A stretch of 64,000 nt of DNA. Source: Pseudacidovorax intermedius. GTDB taxonomy: Bacteria; Pseudomonadota; Gammaproteobacteria; Burkholderiales; Burkholderiaceae_C. The notes beneath the pieces are model-generated. The model was not told the DNA's origin. It saw nothing but the letters and a program-made list of their open reading frames with translations, and did not search any database. The stretch is from positions 33,431-97,430 of the forward strand of contig NZ_LDSL01000038.1 of the NCBI RefSeq assembly GCF_001476815.1, in the 5' to 3' direction. A program made the position numbers and the translations under genes. Below, one piece after another: positions 1 through 6,743 of this stretch (its first letter is position 1; the number at the start of each line of letters is the position of its first letter).

Positions 1-1
1 C

Positions 2-328
2 TACTGGCTCAAGGCGCCGCAGCCGCTGGGCGACGATCCGGCGGTGCAGATCGCCGCCTTCGCCTATCTGTCGGACTGGTGGCTCAACGCCTGCATGCTG
101 TTGCCGCACCTGGGGGAGGCGGGCGAGCGGGCCATGTACATCTCAAGCCTCAACCATGCGCTGTGGCTGCACGCCCCGCTGCGGGCCGACGACTGGCTGC
201 ATGTGCAGACCGCCTGCGTGCATTCGGCCGGCGGCCGGGGCCTGGCGGTGGCGCAGTACCACGATGCCGACGGCCGGCATGTGGCCAGCGCCACGCAGGA
301 CTGCCTGATGGCCTTCGCGGGGCGTTGA
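2..328 (+). CDS. Acyl-CoA thioesterase II (TesB-like), C-terminal part, truncated by window edge
   Basis: The 108 visible codons match the second hot-dog domain of TesB-type acyl-CoA thioesterases: the stretches SDWWLNACMLLPH, ISSLNHALWLH, GGRGLAVAQYHDADG and VASATQDCLMA follow the family order. Such enzymes hydrolyse acyl-CoA to free acid and CoA in the cytoplasm. Oddly, the position of the catalytic Asp of E. coli TesB (in its IDHSMW motif) is Asn here (LNHALW), and the Thr partner region reads TACVHSAGG, while the Gln (ATQD) is kept. The gene may therefore be a weak enzyme or act on an unusual substrate. It ends 9 bases before the convergent ferredoxin gene. The 5' part lies outside the window. 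Confidence 0.8.
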   Translation, partial: YWLKAPQPLGDDPAVQIAAFAYLSDWWLNACMLLPHLGEAGERAMYISSLNHALWLHAPLRADDWLHVQTACVHSAGGRGLAVAQYHDADGRHVASATQDCLMAFAGR

Positions 329-337
329 GCCGGCCTT

Positions 338-658
338 TCAGACCTGCTCGTCGGGCAGTTGCACCCGCAGGCCCTCCAGCTCGGCCTGCATGCGGATCTG
401 GCAGCACAGCCGGCTGGTCTCGCGCAGATCGGGCACACCCTCCAGCATGAAGGTCTCGGTCTCGGTGCGCGCGGGCAGCAGGGGCAGGAAGGCCGGGTCC
501 ACGTAGCCATGGCAGGTGGCGCAGCTGCAGGCCCCGCCGCAGTCGCCCAGGATGCCCGGCACGCCGTGGTCCACGGCCACCTGCATCAGGCTGCGGCCCA
601 CCGGCGCCTCGACGGCATGTTCGGCACCTTGGGGGTCGATGAATACAACGGTGGGCAT
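338..658 (-). CDS. [2Fe-2S] ferredoxin, adrenodoxin/putidaredoxin type
   Basis: This 106-residue protein has the cysteine pattern C40-X5-C46-X2-C49 and a final cysteine at C85/C86 (SRLCCQI), as in vertebrate-type/putidaredoxin ferredoxins. An additional Cys (C44) lies inside the first loop. It should carry single electrons from an NAD(P)H-dependent flavin reductase to an oxygenase. The gene is transcribed away from the Rieske oxygenase genes, with a shared 125-bp divergent region containing the TetR-type operator at 702-721. The natural reductase partner is at 23313-24575, which has the same operator in front. The ATG start follows a purine-rich stretch on the minus strand. Assignment to the Rieske oxygenase is by context; a cytochrome P450 elsewhere is an alternative partner. 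Confidence 0.93.
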   Translation of the reverse strand: MPTVVFIDPQGAEHAVEAPVGRSLMQVAVDHGVPGILGDCGGACSCATCHGYVDPAFLPLLPARTETETFMLEGVPDLRETSRLCCQIRMQAELEGLRVQLPDEQV

Positions 659-695
659 GGGTCTTCGTCCTTCGTGAAAGTCGCTGAAACGGAGT

Positions 696-725
696 TTGAC
701 ATAGTCCGTCTCGTCGGACTATTAT
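696..725 (+). promoter_or_regulatory. Sigma-70-type promoter of the oxygenase operon
   Basis: A perfect -35 box TTGACA (696-701) and a near-consensus -10 box TATTAT (720-725) are separated by 18 bp. The operator palindrome at 702-721 fills the spacer and overlaps the -10, so a bound repressor would block RNA polymerase. The expected transcript start is near 732, giving a leader of about 50 nt with a GGAGG ribosome site before the ATG at 784. Confidence 0.75.
702..721. promoter_or_regulatory. TetR-type operator 1 (ferredoxin / oxygenase divergent promoter)
   Basis: This is a perfect 7-bp inverted repeat, TAGTCCG then six bases (TCTCGT) then CGGACTA. It is one of five sites of the same design in the window (15458, 23263, 24636, 32131), all in promoter regions. 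It sits between the divergent ferredoxin and Rieske oxygenase genes. Confidence 0.8.
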
Positions 726-783
726 TCCATCAACGCAGTCGCCGGACAACACACACATCCACATCGAACGGAGGACCCCTGGC

Positions 784-2085
784 ATGGACCCTTGCGCCCA
801 CGTGATCCCCATTGCTCCCGTCGCCTCTGCCGCCGCTGCGGCAGCGCCGCGCTGGGACCAGCTCGTGCACGACGGCCGCGTGCACGGCTCGCTCTACACC
901 GATCCGGCCGTCTACGAGGCCGAGCTGGAGAAGATCTGGTTCCGCACCTGGGTCTACGTCGGCCACGAGAGCGAGATCCCCAACGCCAACGACTACGTCA
1001 TGAAGTCCATCGGCCCCGAACCCGTGCTCATGACGCGCGACCGCACGGGCCGGATCCACCTGCTGCACAACCGCTGCCCGCACCGGGGCAACCGCGTGTG
1101 CATGACGGAGCAGGGCAACGCGCGCTCCTTTACCTGCCCCTATCACGGCTGGACCTTCGCCAACGACGGCGCACTCAAAGGCTGGCCCTTTCCCTCGGGC
1201 TACGAGGGTGTGGACCGCAAGGACCATGGCCTGGGCAAGGTGGCCCGCGTCGCCAGCTACCGCGGCTTCGTCTTCGGCTCCATGGCGGCCGAAGGCCCCA
1301 GCCTCGAAGAGCATCTGGGTGCGGCCATGAAGTCCATCGACGCGCTGTGCGAGACCTCGCCCGAGGGCGAGGTGCAGGTGACCGCCGGCTTCCTCAAGCA
1401 CAAGGTCAAGGCCAACTGGAAGTTCCTGGTCGAGAACGAGACCGACGGCTATCACCCCTCCTTCGTGCATGCCTCGATCTTCGAAGTGGCGCAAAGCGGC
1501 ATCGGCTCGCTCTACAGCGCCGAGTCGACCGCGGTCTCGCGCGACTTCGGCAACGGCCACACCGAGAACGATCTGCGGCCCGAGTTCCGCAAGCGCGACG
1601 AGCCCATGTCCTGGTTCGGCACCACGGCCGACCGGCTGCCCGACTACACCGCGCGCATGAACGCGGCCTATGGCGAGCAGAAGGCGCGCCGCATCATGAT
1701 CGACGGCACGCCCCACATCATGATCTTCCCGAACCTGTTCATCGCGGAGATCCAGATCTTCGTGCTGCAGCCGCTGTCGGTGAACGAGACCGTGCAGCAC
1801 GTGACCGCACTGCAGTTCAAGGGCGCACCCGACCTCAACCGCCGCATGCGCCAGCAGACCATGGGCTCGGTGGGGCCCGCGGGATTCCTGCTGGCCGACG
1901 ATGCCGAGATGTACGAGCGCACGCAGATGGGCGTGCAGATGCGCAATCCCGAATGGCTGTTCCTCGGCCGCGGCATGCACCGCGAGCGCCGCGACGAGGA
2001 CGGCTTCCTGATCGGCGACAACACCGACGAGGTGCCCAGCCGCGGCATCTGGCGCCATTACCGGCAGATGATGGAGGCCGCGTGA
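784..2085 (+). CDS. Rieske-type aromatic ring-hydroxylating oxygenase, alpha (large) subunit
   Basis: This 433-residue terminal oxygenase subunit has the Rieske cluster motif C98-X-H100-X17-C118-X2-H121 and the mononuclear iron site D221-X2-H224-X4-H229 (NETDGYH...H). The third ligand is probably D372 or D373. Members insert one or both atoms of O2 into aromatic or unsaturated rings, usually as alpha3beta3 with the small subunit encoded immediately downstream (1-base overlap). Electrons should come through the ferredoxin at 338-658 and the reductase at 23313. It is the first gene of a long operon of CoA-thioester enzymes, so the substrate may be a CoA ester or a free aromatic acid. The start is supported by a GGAGG site about 10 nt upstream. 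The exact substrate cannot be read from sequence. Confidence 0.93.
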   Translation: MDPCAHVIPIAPVASAAAAAAPRWDQLVHDGRVHGSLYTDPAVYEAELEKIWFRTWVYVGHESEIPNANDYVMKSIGPEPVLMTRDRTGRIHLLHNRCPHRGNRVCMTEQGNARSFTCPYHGWTFANDGALKGWPFPSGYEGVDRKDHGLGKVARVASYRGFVFGSMAAEGPSLEEHLGAAMKSIDALCETSPEGEVQVTAGFLKHKVKANWKFLVENETDGYHPSFVHASIFEVAQSGIGSLYSAESTAVSRDFGNGHTENDLRPEFRKRDEPMSWFGTTADRLPDYTARMNAAYGEQKARRIMIDGTPHIMIFPNLFIAEIQIFVLQPLSVNETVQHVTALQFKGAPDLNRRMRQQTMGSVGPAGFLLADDAEMYERTQMGVQMRNPEWLFLGRGMHRERRDEDGFLIGDNTDEVPSRGIWRHYRQMMEAA

Positions 2086-2576
2086 TGCCGATGAGCCCCG
2101 AAGCGCGCGCCGCGCTGGAAGACGTCACGCAGTTCATCTACCGCGAGGCCCGTCTGCAGGACGAGCACCGCTACGACGACTGGGAAGCGCTGTGGACCGA
2201 CGACGGCGTGTACTGGGTGCCCGCCAACGGCGACGGCGGTGACCCGGAGCAGGTCATGTCGATCATCTACGACAACCGCTCGCGCATCGCACTGCGCATT
2301 CGCCAGTACCACACCGGCAAGCGCTTCAGCCAGACGCCGCAGTCGCGCCTGCGCCGGCTGGTGTCGAACATCGAGGTGGAGCAGGACGATGGCCAGGAGC
2401 TGTCGGTGGGCTGCAACATGCTCATCTTCGAGAACCAGACCCGCGGCGACGTGCTCTGGGCCGCGCGCACCGAGTACCGGCTGCGCCGCGTGGACGGCAC
2501 GCTGCGCATGGTGCGCAAGAAGGTGAATCTGGTGAACAACCAGGACGCCCTCTATTCCATGGCCTTTCTCGTCTGA
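2085..2576 (+). CDS. Ring-hydroxylating oxygenase, beta (small) subunit
   Basis: This 163-residue protein is of the ring-hydroxylating beta family (cystatin/NTF2-like fold). The hallmarks FIYREARLQDEHRYDDWEALW, DGVYWVPAN and the C-terminal RKKVNLVNNQDALYSMAFL are present. The beta subunit has a structural role and shapes substrate preference in the alpha3beta3 hexamer. The ATG overlaps the TGA of the alpha gene (TGATG), indicating translational coupling. A second in-frame ATG lies six bases downstream; the first is chosen because of the overlap. Confidence 0.92.
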   Translation: MPMSPEARAALEDVTQFIYREARLQDEHRYDDWEALWTDDGVYWVPANGDGGDPEQVMSIIYDNRSRIALRIRQYHTGKRFSQTPQSRLRRLVSNIEVEQDDGQELSVGCNMLIFENQTRGDVLWAARTEYRLRRVDGTLRMVRKKVNLVNNQDALYSMAFLV

Positions 2577-2593
2577 CATGAACCCACCCCGTT

Positions 2594-2675
2594 TGGACTT
2601 CCTCACTGCGTGTGGAAGTCCCATCCCCCTCAAGGGGCGCACCCGGCGGCCGGGCAAAGCCCGTTCCGCGGGTGC
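2594..2675. repeat. Intergenic cluster of three short hairpins (REP-like)
   Basis: Three inverted repeats follow one another: GGACTTCC/GGAAGTCC (2595-2621), CCCCT/AGGGG (2626-2637) and GCACCCG/CGGGTGC (2639-2675). They lie in the 171-bp gap between the oxygenase beta subunit and the next gene, the longest gap inside this operon. Elements of this look are scattered between genes in Comamonadaceae (from memory). It may moderate transcription or mRNA decay so that oxygenase and downstream enzymes are made in different amounts. No T-tract is seen. Confidence 0.55.
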
Positions 2676-2747
2676 ACTGATATGGCCTGCTCCGCGGCCA
2701 TTCGATGGATAACTGACACGCCATCCATGGCGGACACGGAGACACGC

Positions 2748-3578
2748 ATGAACACCCCGACTCAACCCGGCCCCGAGCGGCTGGTGGCCGATGGACCGGT
2801 GCTGCTGAGCCTGCATGCGGATGGCGTGGCCCATCTGCACCTGAACCGGCCCGACGCAGCGAACGGCCTCAACGTGGAGCTGCTGCGCGCGTTGCACGAT
2901 GCGGTGCTTCGCATCCACGGCGACGGCCGCGTGCGCGCCGTGCTGCTGACCGGCGAAGGCAGGCACTTCTGCGCGGGCGGCGACGTCCACACCTTCCTTT
3001 CCAAGGGCGAGGCGCTGCCGGACTACATCCGCGTGGCGACCGCGCTGCTGCAGCTGGCCACGGCTGCGCTGATCCGGCTCAACCCGCCGGTCGTCGCCGC
3101 TGTGCATGGCTTCGCGGCGGGTGGGGGCGGCATGGGCCTGGTCTGTGCCAGCGACTTCGTGCTCGCGGCTGAGTCGGCCAGGTTCCTGGCCGGTGCCACC
3201 CGCGTGGCCATGGTGCCCGATGCCGGCGTGTCGGTGACGCTCACGCAGCTGGTGGGCTTCCGGCGTGCGATGGAGATCCTCATGCTCAACCCGACGCTCA
3301 CGGCGGCCGAGGCGAAGGAGATCGGCCTGGTCACGCGCGTGGTGCCCGATGCCGAACTGCAGGACGCCGCCTGGGCCCTGGCCCGCGAGCTGGCGGCCGG
3401 CGCGCCGGCCGCGCTGGCCAACACCAAGCGCCTGCTGTGGAACGGCATCGGCCAGGGCGTGGAAGCGGCCATGCCTGAAGAGAACCATGCGCAGGCCTTC
3501 CTCTCGGGCATGGCCGATGCGCGAGAAGGCCTGGCGGCGGTGATCGAGAAGCGCGCGCCGCGCTTCACGGGGCGCTGA
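2748..3578 (+). CDS. Enoyl-CoA hydratase/isomerase family protein (crotonase 1)
   Basis: This 276-residue crotonase has the oxyanion-hole segments HFCAGGDVHTFL and VHGFAAGGGGMGLVCASDFV. Where enoyl-CoA hydratases carry their two catalytic Glu residues, this protein has a Gly/Met stretch and MVPDAGVS. The Asp in VPDAG corresponds to the position used by PaaG-type isomerases. Isomerisation or another enolate reaction is thus more likely than simple hydration. The ATG at 2748 is preferred over an in-frame ATG at 2727 because GGAGA lies just upstream of it. The gene is followed directly, without a gap, by the SDR gene. Confidence 0.88.
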   Translation: MNTPTQPGPERLVADGPVLLSLHADGVAHLHLNRPDAANGLNVELLRALHDAVLRIHGDGRVRAVLLTGEGRHFCAGGDVHTFLSKGEALPDYIRVATALLQLATAALIRLNPPVVAAVHGFAAGGGGMGLVCASDFVLAAESARFLAGATRVAMVPDAGVSVTLTQLVGFRRAMEILMLNPTLTAAEAKEIGLVTRVVPDAELQDAAWALARELAAGAPAALANTKRLLWNGIGQGVEAAMPEENHAQAFLSGMADAREGLAAVIEKRAPRFTGR

Positions 3579-4319
3579 ATGCCCGGCGCAACCACGACGC
3601 GGCGACGCGCTCTGGTGACCGGCGGTGCCCGCGGCATCGGCGCGGCCATCGTCCGGCGTCTGGCGGCGGACGGTCTGGAGGTCTGGTGCGCCGACCTCGA
3701 TGCCGAGGCAGCCCGGGCCCTGGCCGAAGAAGCAGGGGCCACGGCCTGCGTCCTCGACGTCTGCGACTTCGACCGCGTGCATGCCGCGCTGGCCGACATC
3801 GGCCCGCTCGACGTGCTGGTCAACAACGCGGGTGTGGACCAGCATGCCTTCTTCACGCAGACCCTGCCCGCGGACTGGCGCCGGCTGCTGGCCGTGAACC
3901 TGGAGGCCGTGCTCAACACCACCCACGCCGTGCTGCCGGGAATGCAGGCCCGCGGCCATGGCCGCATCGTCAACGTCGCTTCCGAGGCGGGCCGACTGGG
4001 CTCGCGTGGCGGCTCGGTCTATGCGGCGGCCAAGGGCGGCGTGATCGCCTTCACCCGCTCCATCGCCCGCGAGAACGGCCGCAAGGGCATCACCGCCAAC
4101 GTGGTGGCCCCCGGCCCCATCGACACGCCGCTGCTGCGGCAGGCGGTCGCGTCAGGTGGCGAGCGCTTGATGGACGCGATGACGCAGGCCACGCTGCTGG
4201 GCCGGCTCGGCAGCGCCGACGAGGTGGCGGCGGCCGTGGCCTTCCTTGCGTCGGAGCAGGCCAGCTATGTGACCGGCGAGGTGCTGGGCGTCTCGGGCGG
4301 CATGGGGTGCGGGGCATGA
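3579..4319 (+). CDS. SDR-family NAD(P)-dependent oxidoreductase
   Basis: This 246-residue short-chain dehydrogenase has the cofactor motif TGGARGIG (14-21), NNAG (82-85) and the catalytic Ser135, Tyr148 and Lys152. The C-terminal SGGMGCGA is typical of FabG-like members. D38-L-D after the second strand (CADLD) suggests NAD(H) rather than NADP(H). In this operon it could oxidise a dihydrodiol made by the Rieske oxygenase or a 3-hydroxyacyl-CoA. It starts one base after the stop of the crotonase and overlaps the following hydrolase by 4 bp. Confidence 0.92.
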   Translation: MPGATTTRRRALVTGGARGIGAAIVRRLAADGLEVWCADLDAEAARALAEEAGATACVLDVCDFDRVHAALADIGPLDVLVNNAGVDQHAFFTQTLPADWRRLLAVNLEAVLNTTHAVLPGMQARGHGRIVNVASEAGRLGSRGGSVYAAAKGGVIAFTRSIARENGRKGITANVVAPGPIDTPLLRQAVASGGERLMDAMTQATLLGRLGSADEVAAAVAFLASEQASYVTGEVLGVSGGMGCGA

Positions 4320-5266
4320 ACGGCGATCCGTCAACGACCGCCGACGACGGCGCCGTCGAGGCCGTCATCGCCAAGGTCCGCGCCGTCTACGGCCGCTGGC
4401 GCCGCGACACGCCCGTGGCGCAGATGCGCGCCGACTGGGACCAGCTCTTCGGCGCCACCGGCGACGCGCGCTTCACGCCCGTGCAGGCCGACGGCGTGCC
4501 CTGCGCCTGGATCGCCGCGCCGGGGGTGCGCGAGGACCGCGTCATCGTCTACTTACACGGCGGCGGCTTCCAGGTCGGCTCGCTGCAGTCGCATCGCGAG
4601 CTGATGGGCCGGCTCTCCGCCGCGGCGGGCGTGCGCGTACTGGGCGTGGACTACCGGCTGGCGCCGGAGCACCGCCATCCCGCGCCGCTGGAGGACGCCC
4701 TCACCGTGATTCGCTGGCTGGGCCAGCAGGGCCTGCCGCTGTCGCACATCGCATTGGCCGGCGACTCCGCGGGCGGCGGGCTGGCGCTGGCCACGGTGCT
4801 GGCTCTGCAAGGTCTGGGCGACGAGCGCCCGGCCGCCGCCTTCCTGATGTCCGCCTGGACCGACCTGGCCGCCACCGGCGAGAGCTACGAGACGCGCAAA
4901 CAGGCGGACCCCATCCACCAGCGGCCCATGATCCAGGCCATGGCCCGCAACTTCCTGGGCCCGCAGGCCGATGCGCGCGACCCGCTGGCCTCGCCCCTGT
5001 ATGCCGATGCGGCCGCGCTGGGCCGGTTGCCTCCACTGCTACTGCAGGTTGGCGACCGGGAGACGGTGCTGAGCGACTCCGTCGAGTTCGCGCAGCGCGT
5101 CAATGCCGCCGGCGGCCGGGCCGTCTGCCAAGCCTGGCCGGAGATGGTCCATGTGTTCCAGCAATTCCCGAACGAGCTGCCCCAGGCGCGCGCTGCGCTG
5201 GCGGAGGGCGGCCTCTTCCTTGCCGCCCACCTGGGTGGCCCTTCCACCGGAGACATCGCCCCATGA
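4316..5266 (+). CDS. Alpha/beta hydrolase, hormone-sensitive-lipase family
   Basis: This 316-residue hydrolase has the HSL-family oxyanion motif HGGG (81-84) and the nucleophile elbow GDSAGG (Ser151). A downstream Asp (VGDRETVLSD) and His (MVHVFQQF) complete the triad. Such enzymes hydrolyse esters or lactones in the cytoplasm. The ATG overlaps the TGA of the SDR gene (ATGA), as does its own stop with the next gene, so it is a tightly coupled operon member. It may release an acid from an ester substrate or open a lactone intermediate. It has no signal peptide. Confidence 0.9.
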   Translation: MNGDPSTTADDGAVEAVIAKVRAVYGRWRRDTPVAQMRADWDQLFGATGDARFTPVQADGVPCAWIAAPGVREDRVIVYLHGGGFQVGSLQSHRELMGRLSAAAGVRVLGVDYRLAPEHRHPAPLEDALTVIRWLGQQGLPLSHIALAGDSAGGGLALATVLALQGLGDERPAAAFLMSAWTDLAATGESYETRKQADPIHQRPMIQAMARNFLGPQADARDPLASPLYADAAALGRLPPLLLQVGDRETVLSDSVEFAQRVNAAGGRAVCQAWPEMVHVFQQFPNELPQARAALAEGGLFLAAHLGGPSTGDIAP

Positions 5267-6726
5267 TCGGAATCACCGCCTACGGCGGCTACATCCCGCG
5301 GCTGCGCCTGTCGCGCCAGGCCGCGGCCCAGGCCAATGCCTGGTACGCGCCGCAATTCGCCGGCCGCAAGGGTACGCGCGCCTTCGCCAACTGGGACGAG
5401 GACAGCATCACGCTGGCCGTGGCCGCTGCACGCGATGCCCTCGGCCCGGCCACGCAGCGCGACCGCGGTCGCGTGCGCGCACTGCTGCTGGCCTCGGACA
5501 CGCTGCCCTTCGCCGAGCGGCTCAACGCCGGCGTGGTGGCCGGTGCGCTGGCGCTCGATGAGGACATCGAGGCGCTGGACCTCGGCGGCACGCAGCGCGC
5601 CGCGCTCTCGGCCTTCACCCAGGCCGTGGCCCGGGTGCGCGCTGGCGGCGGCGACACGCTGGTGCTGGCCGCCGACAACCGGCGCACCCGCGCGGCCAGC
5701 GCGCAGGAGCTGGACTATGGCGACGCCGCCGCGGCGGTGCTCGTGGGCACCGAGGACGTGCTGGCCGAGTACCTGGGCGCCGGCACTGTCACGGCCGACT
5801 TCGTGGACCACTTCCGCGCCGCCGGCGAGGACGTCGACTACCAATGGGAAGAGCGCTGGGTGCGCGACGAAGGCATCGCCAAGCTGGTGCCCGCGGCCGT
5901 GAAGGCGGCGCTGCAACAGGCGGGCGTGGCCGCGGCGGAGGTGGACCACTTCCTCTTTCCCAGCACCTTCGCCAAGATGGACCAGCAGCTGGCCAAGGCC
6001 TGCGGCATCCGCGCCGAAGCCGTGGCCGACAACCTGGCGGACAGCGTGGGCGACAGCGGCGTGCCGCACGGCCTGCTGCTGCTGGCGCGGGTGCTGGAGA
6101 AGGCCACGCCCGGCCAGTGCATCGTGCTGGCGCAGTTCGGCAGCGGTGCGCAGGCGCTGGTCTTCCGCGTGACCGAGGCCATCCGCGGTTTTGCGCCGGC
6201 GCGGGGCGTCTCGCGCTGGCTGGCGCGTGGCGTGGAGGAGCGCAACTACACCCGCTTCCTGTCCTTCAAGGGCCAGCTGCAACTGGAGCGCGGCATGCGC
6301 GGCGAGGCCGACCGCAAGACGGCGCTTTCCACCGCCTGGCGCCACCACCAGGCATTGCAGGCGCTGGTGGCCGGTCGCTGTGAGGTGACGGGCAGTGTGC
6401 ACTTTCCGCCTTCGCGCCTGAGCTACGACGCCACGCCGCTTCAGGACACGCAGAAGCCCCATCCGCTGGCGGACCGACCTGCGCGCATCCTGAGCTGGTC
6501 GGCCGAATACCTGTCGTGGCACCCGGCGCCGCCACACCACTACGGCCAGATCGACTTCGAGGGCGGCGGGCGCATCCTGATGGACTTCACCGACCTGGAG
6601 GTGGGCGAGGTCGACGCCGGCACCGCCATGGAGATGGTTTTTCGCATCAAGGACATCGACGAGCGCCGCGGCTTCACGCGGTATTTCTGGAAGGCCACGC
6701 CGGTTCGTGGCGAGGCACAGGACTGA
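5263..6726 (+). CDS. HMG-CoA synthase-like protein fused to an OB-fold (DUF35-type) domain; no active-site cysteine
   Basis: Residues 1 to about 350 have the fold signature of HMG-CoA synthase/KAS III (GITAYGGYIPRLRL, LAADNR, LDYGDAAAAVLVG, NLADSVGDSGVPHGL). The last 120 or so residues resemble the DUF35 OB-fold (HYGQIDFEGGGRILMDFTD, FRIKDIDERRGFTRYFWKA). The first Cys in the protein is at about residue 247, so the catalytic Cys of true synthases is absent. The zinc-ribbon that normally precedes the OB-fold keeps only one Cys (RCEVTG). It overlaps the hydrolase gene (ATGA) and is 17 bases before an intact thiolase. It is probably a scaffold or substrate-channelling partner of that thiolase, as in archaeal thiolase/HMGS/DUF35 complexes, not a synthase. 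Confidence 0.85.
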   Translation: MIGITAYGGYIPRLRLSRQAAAQANAWYAPQFAGRKGTRAFANWDEDSITLAVAAARDALGPATQRDRGRVRALLLASDTLPFAERLNAGVVAGALALDEDIEALDLGGTQRAALSAFTQAVARVRAGGGDTLVLAADNRRTRAASAQELDYGDAAAAVLVGTEDVLAEYLGAGTVTADFVDHFRAAGEDVDYQWEERWVRDEGIAKLVPAAVKAALQQAGVAAAEVDHFLFPSTFAKMDQQLAKACGIRAEAVADNLADSVGDSGVPHGLLLLARVLEKATPGQCIVLAQFGSGAQALVFRVTEAIRGFAPARGVSRWLARGVEERNYTRFLSFKGQLQLERGMRGEADRKTALSTAWRHHQALQALVAGRCEVTGSVHFPPSRLSYDATPLQDTQKPHPLADRPARILSWSAEYLSWHPAPPHHYGQIDFEGGGRILMDFTDLEVGEVDAGTAMEMVFRIKDIDERRGFTRYFWKATPVRGEAQD

Positions 6727-6743
6727 ACGAGGAGCACACCACC

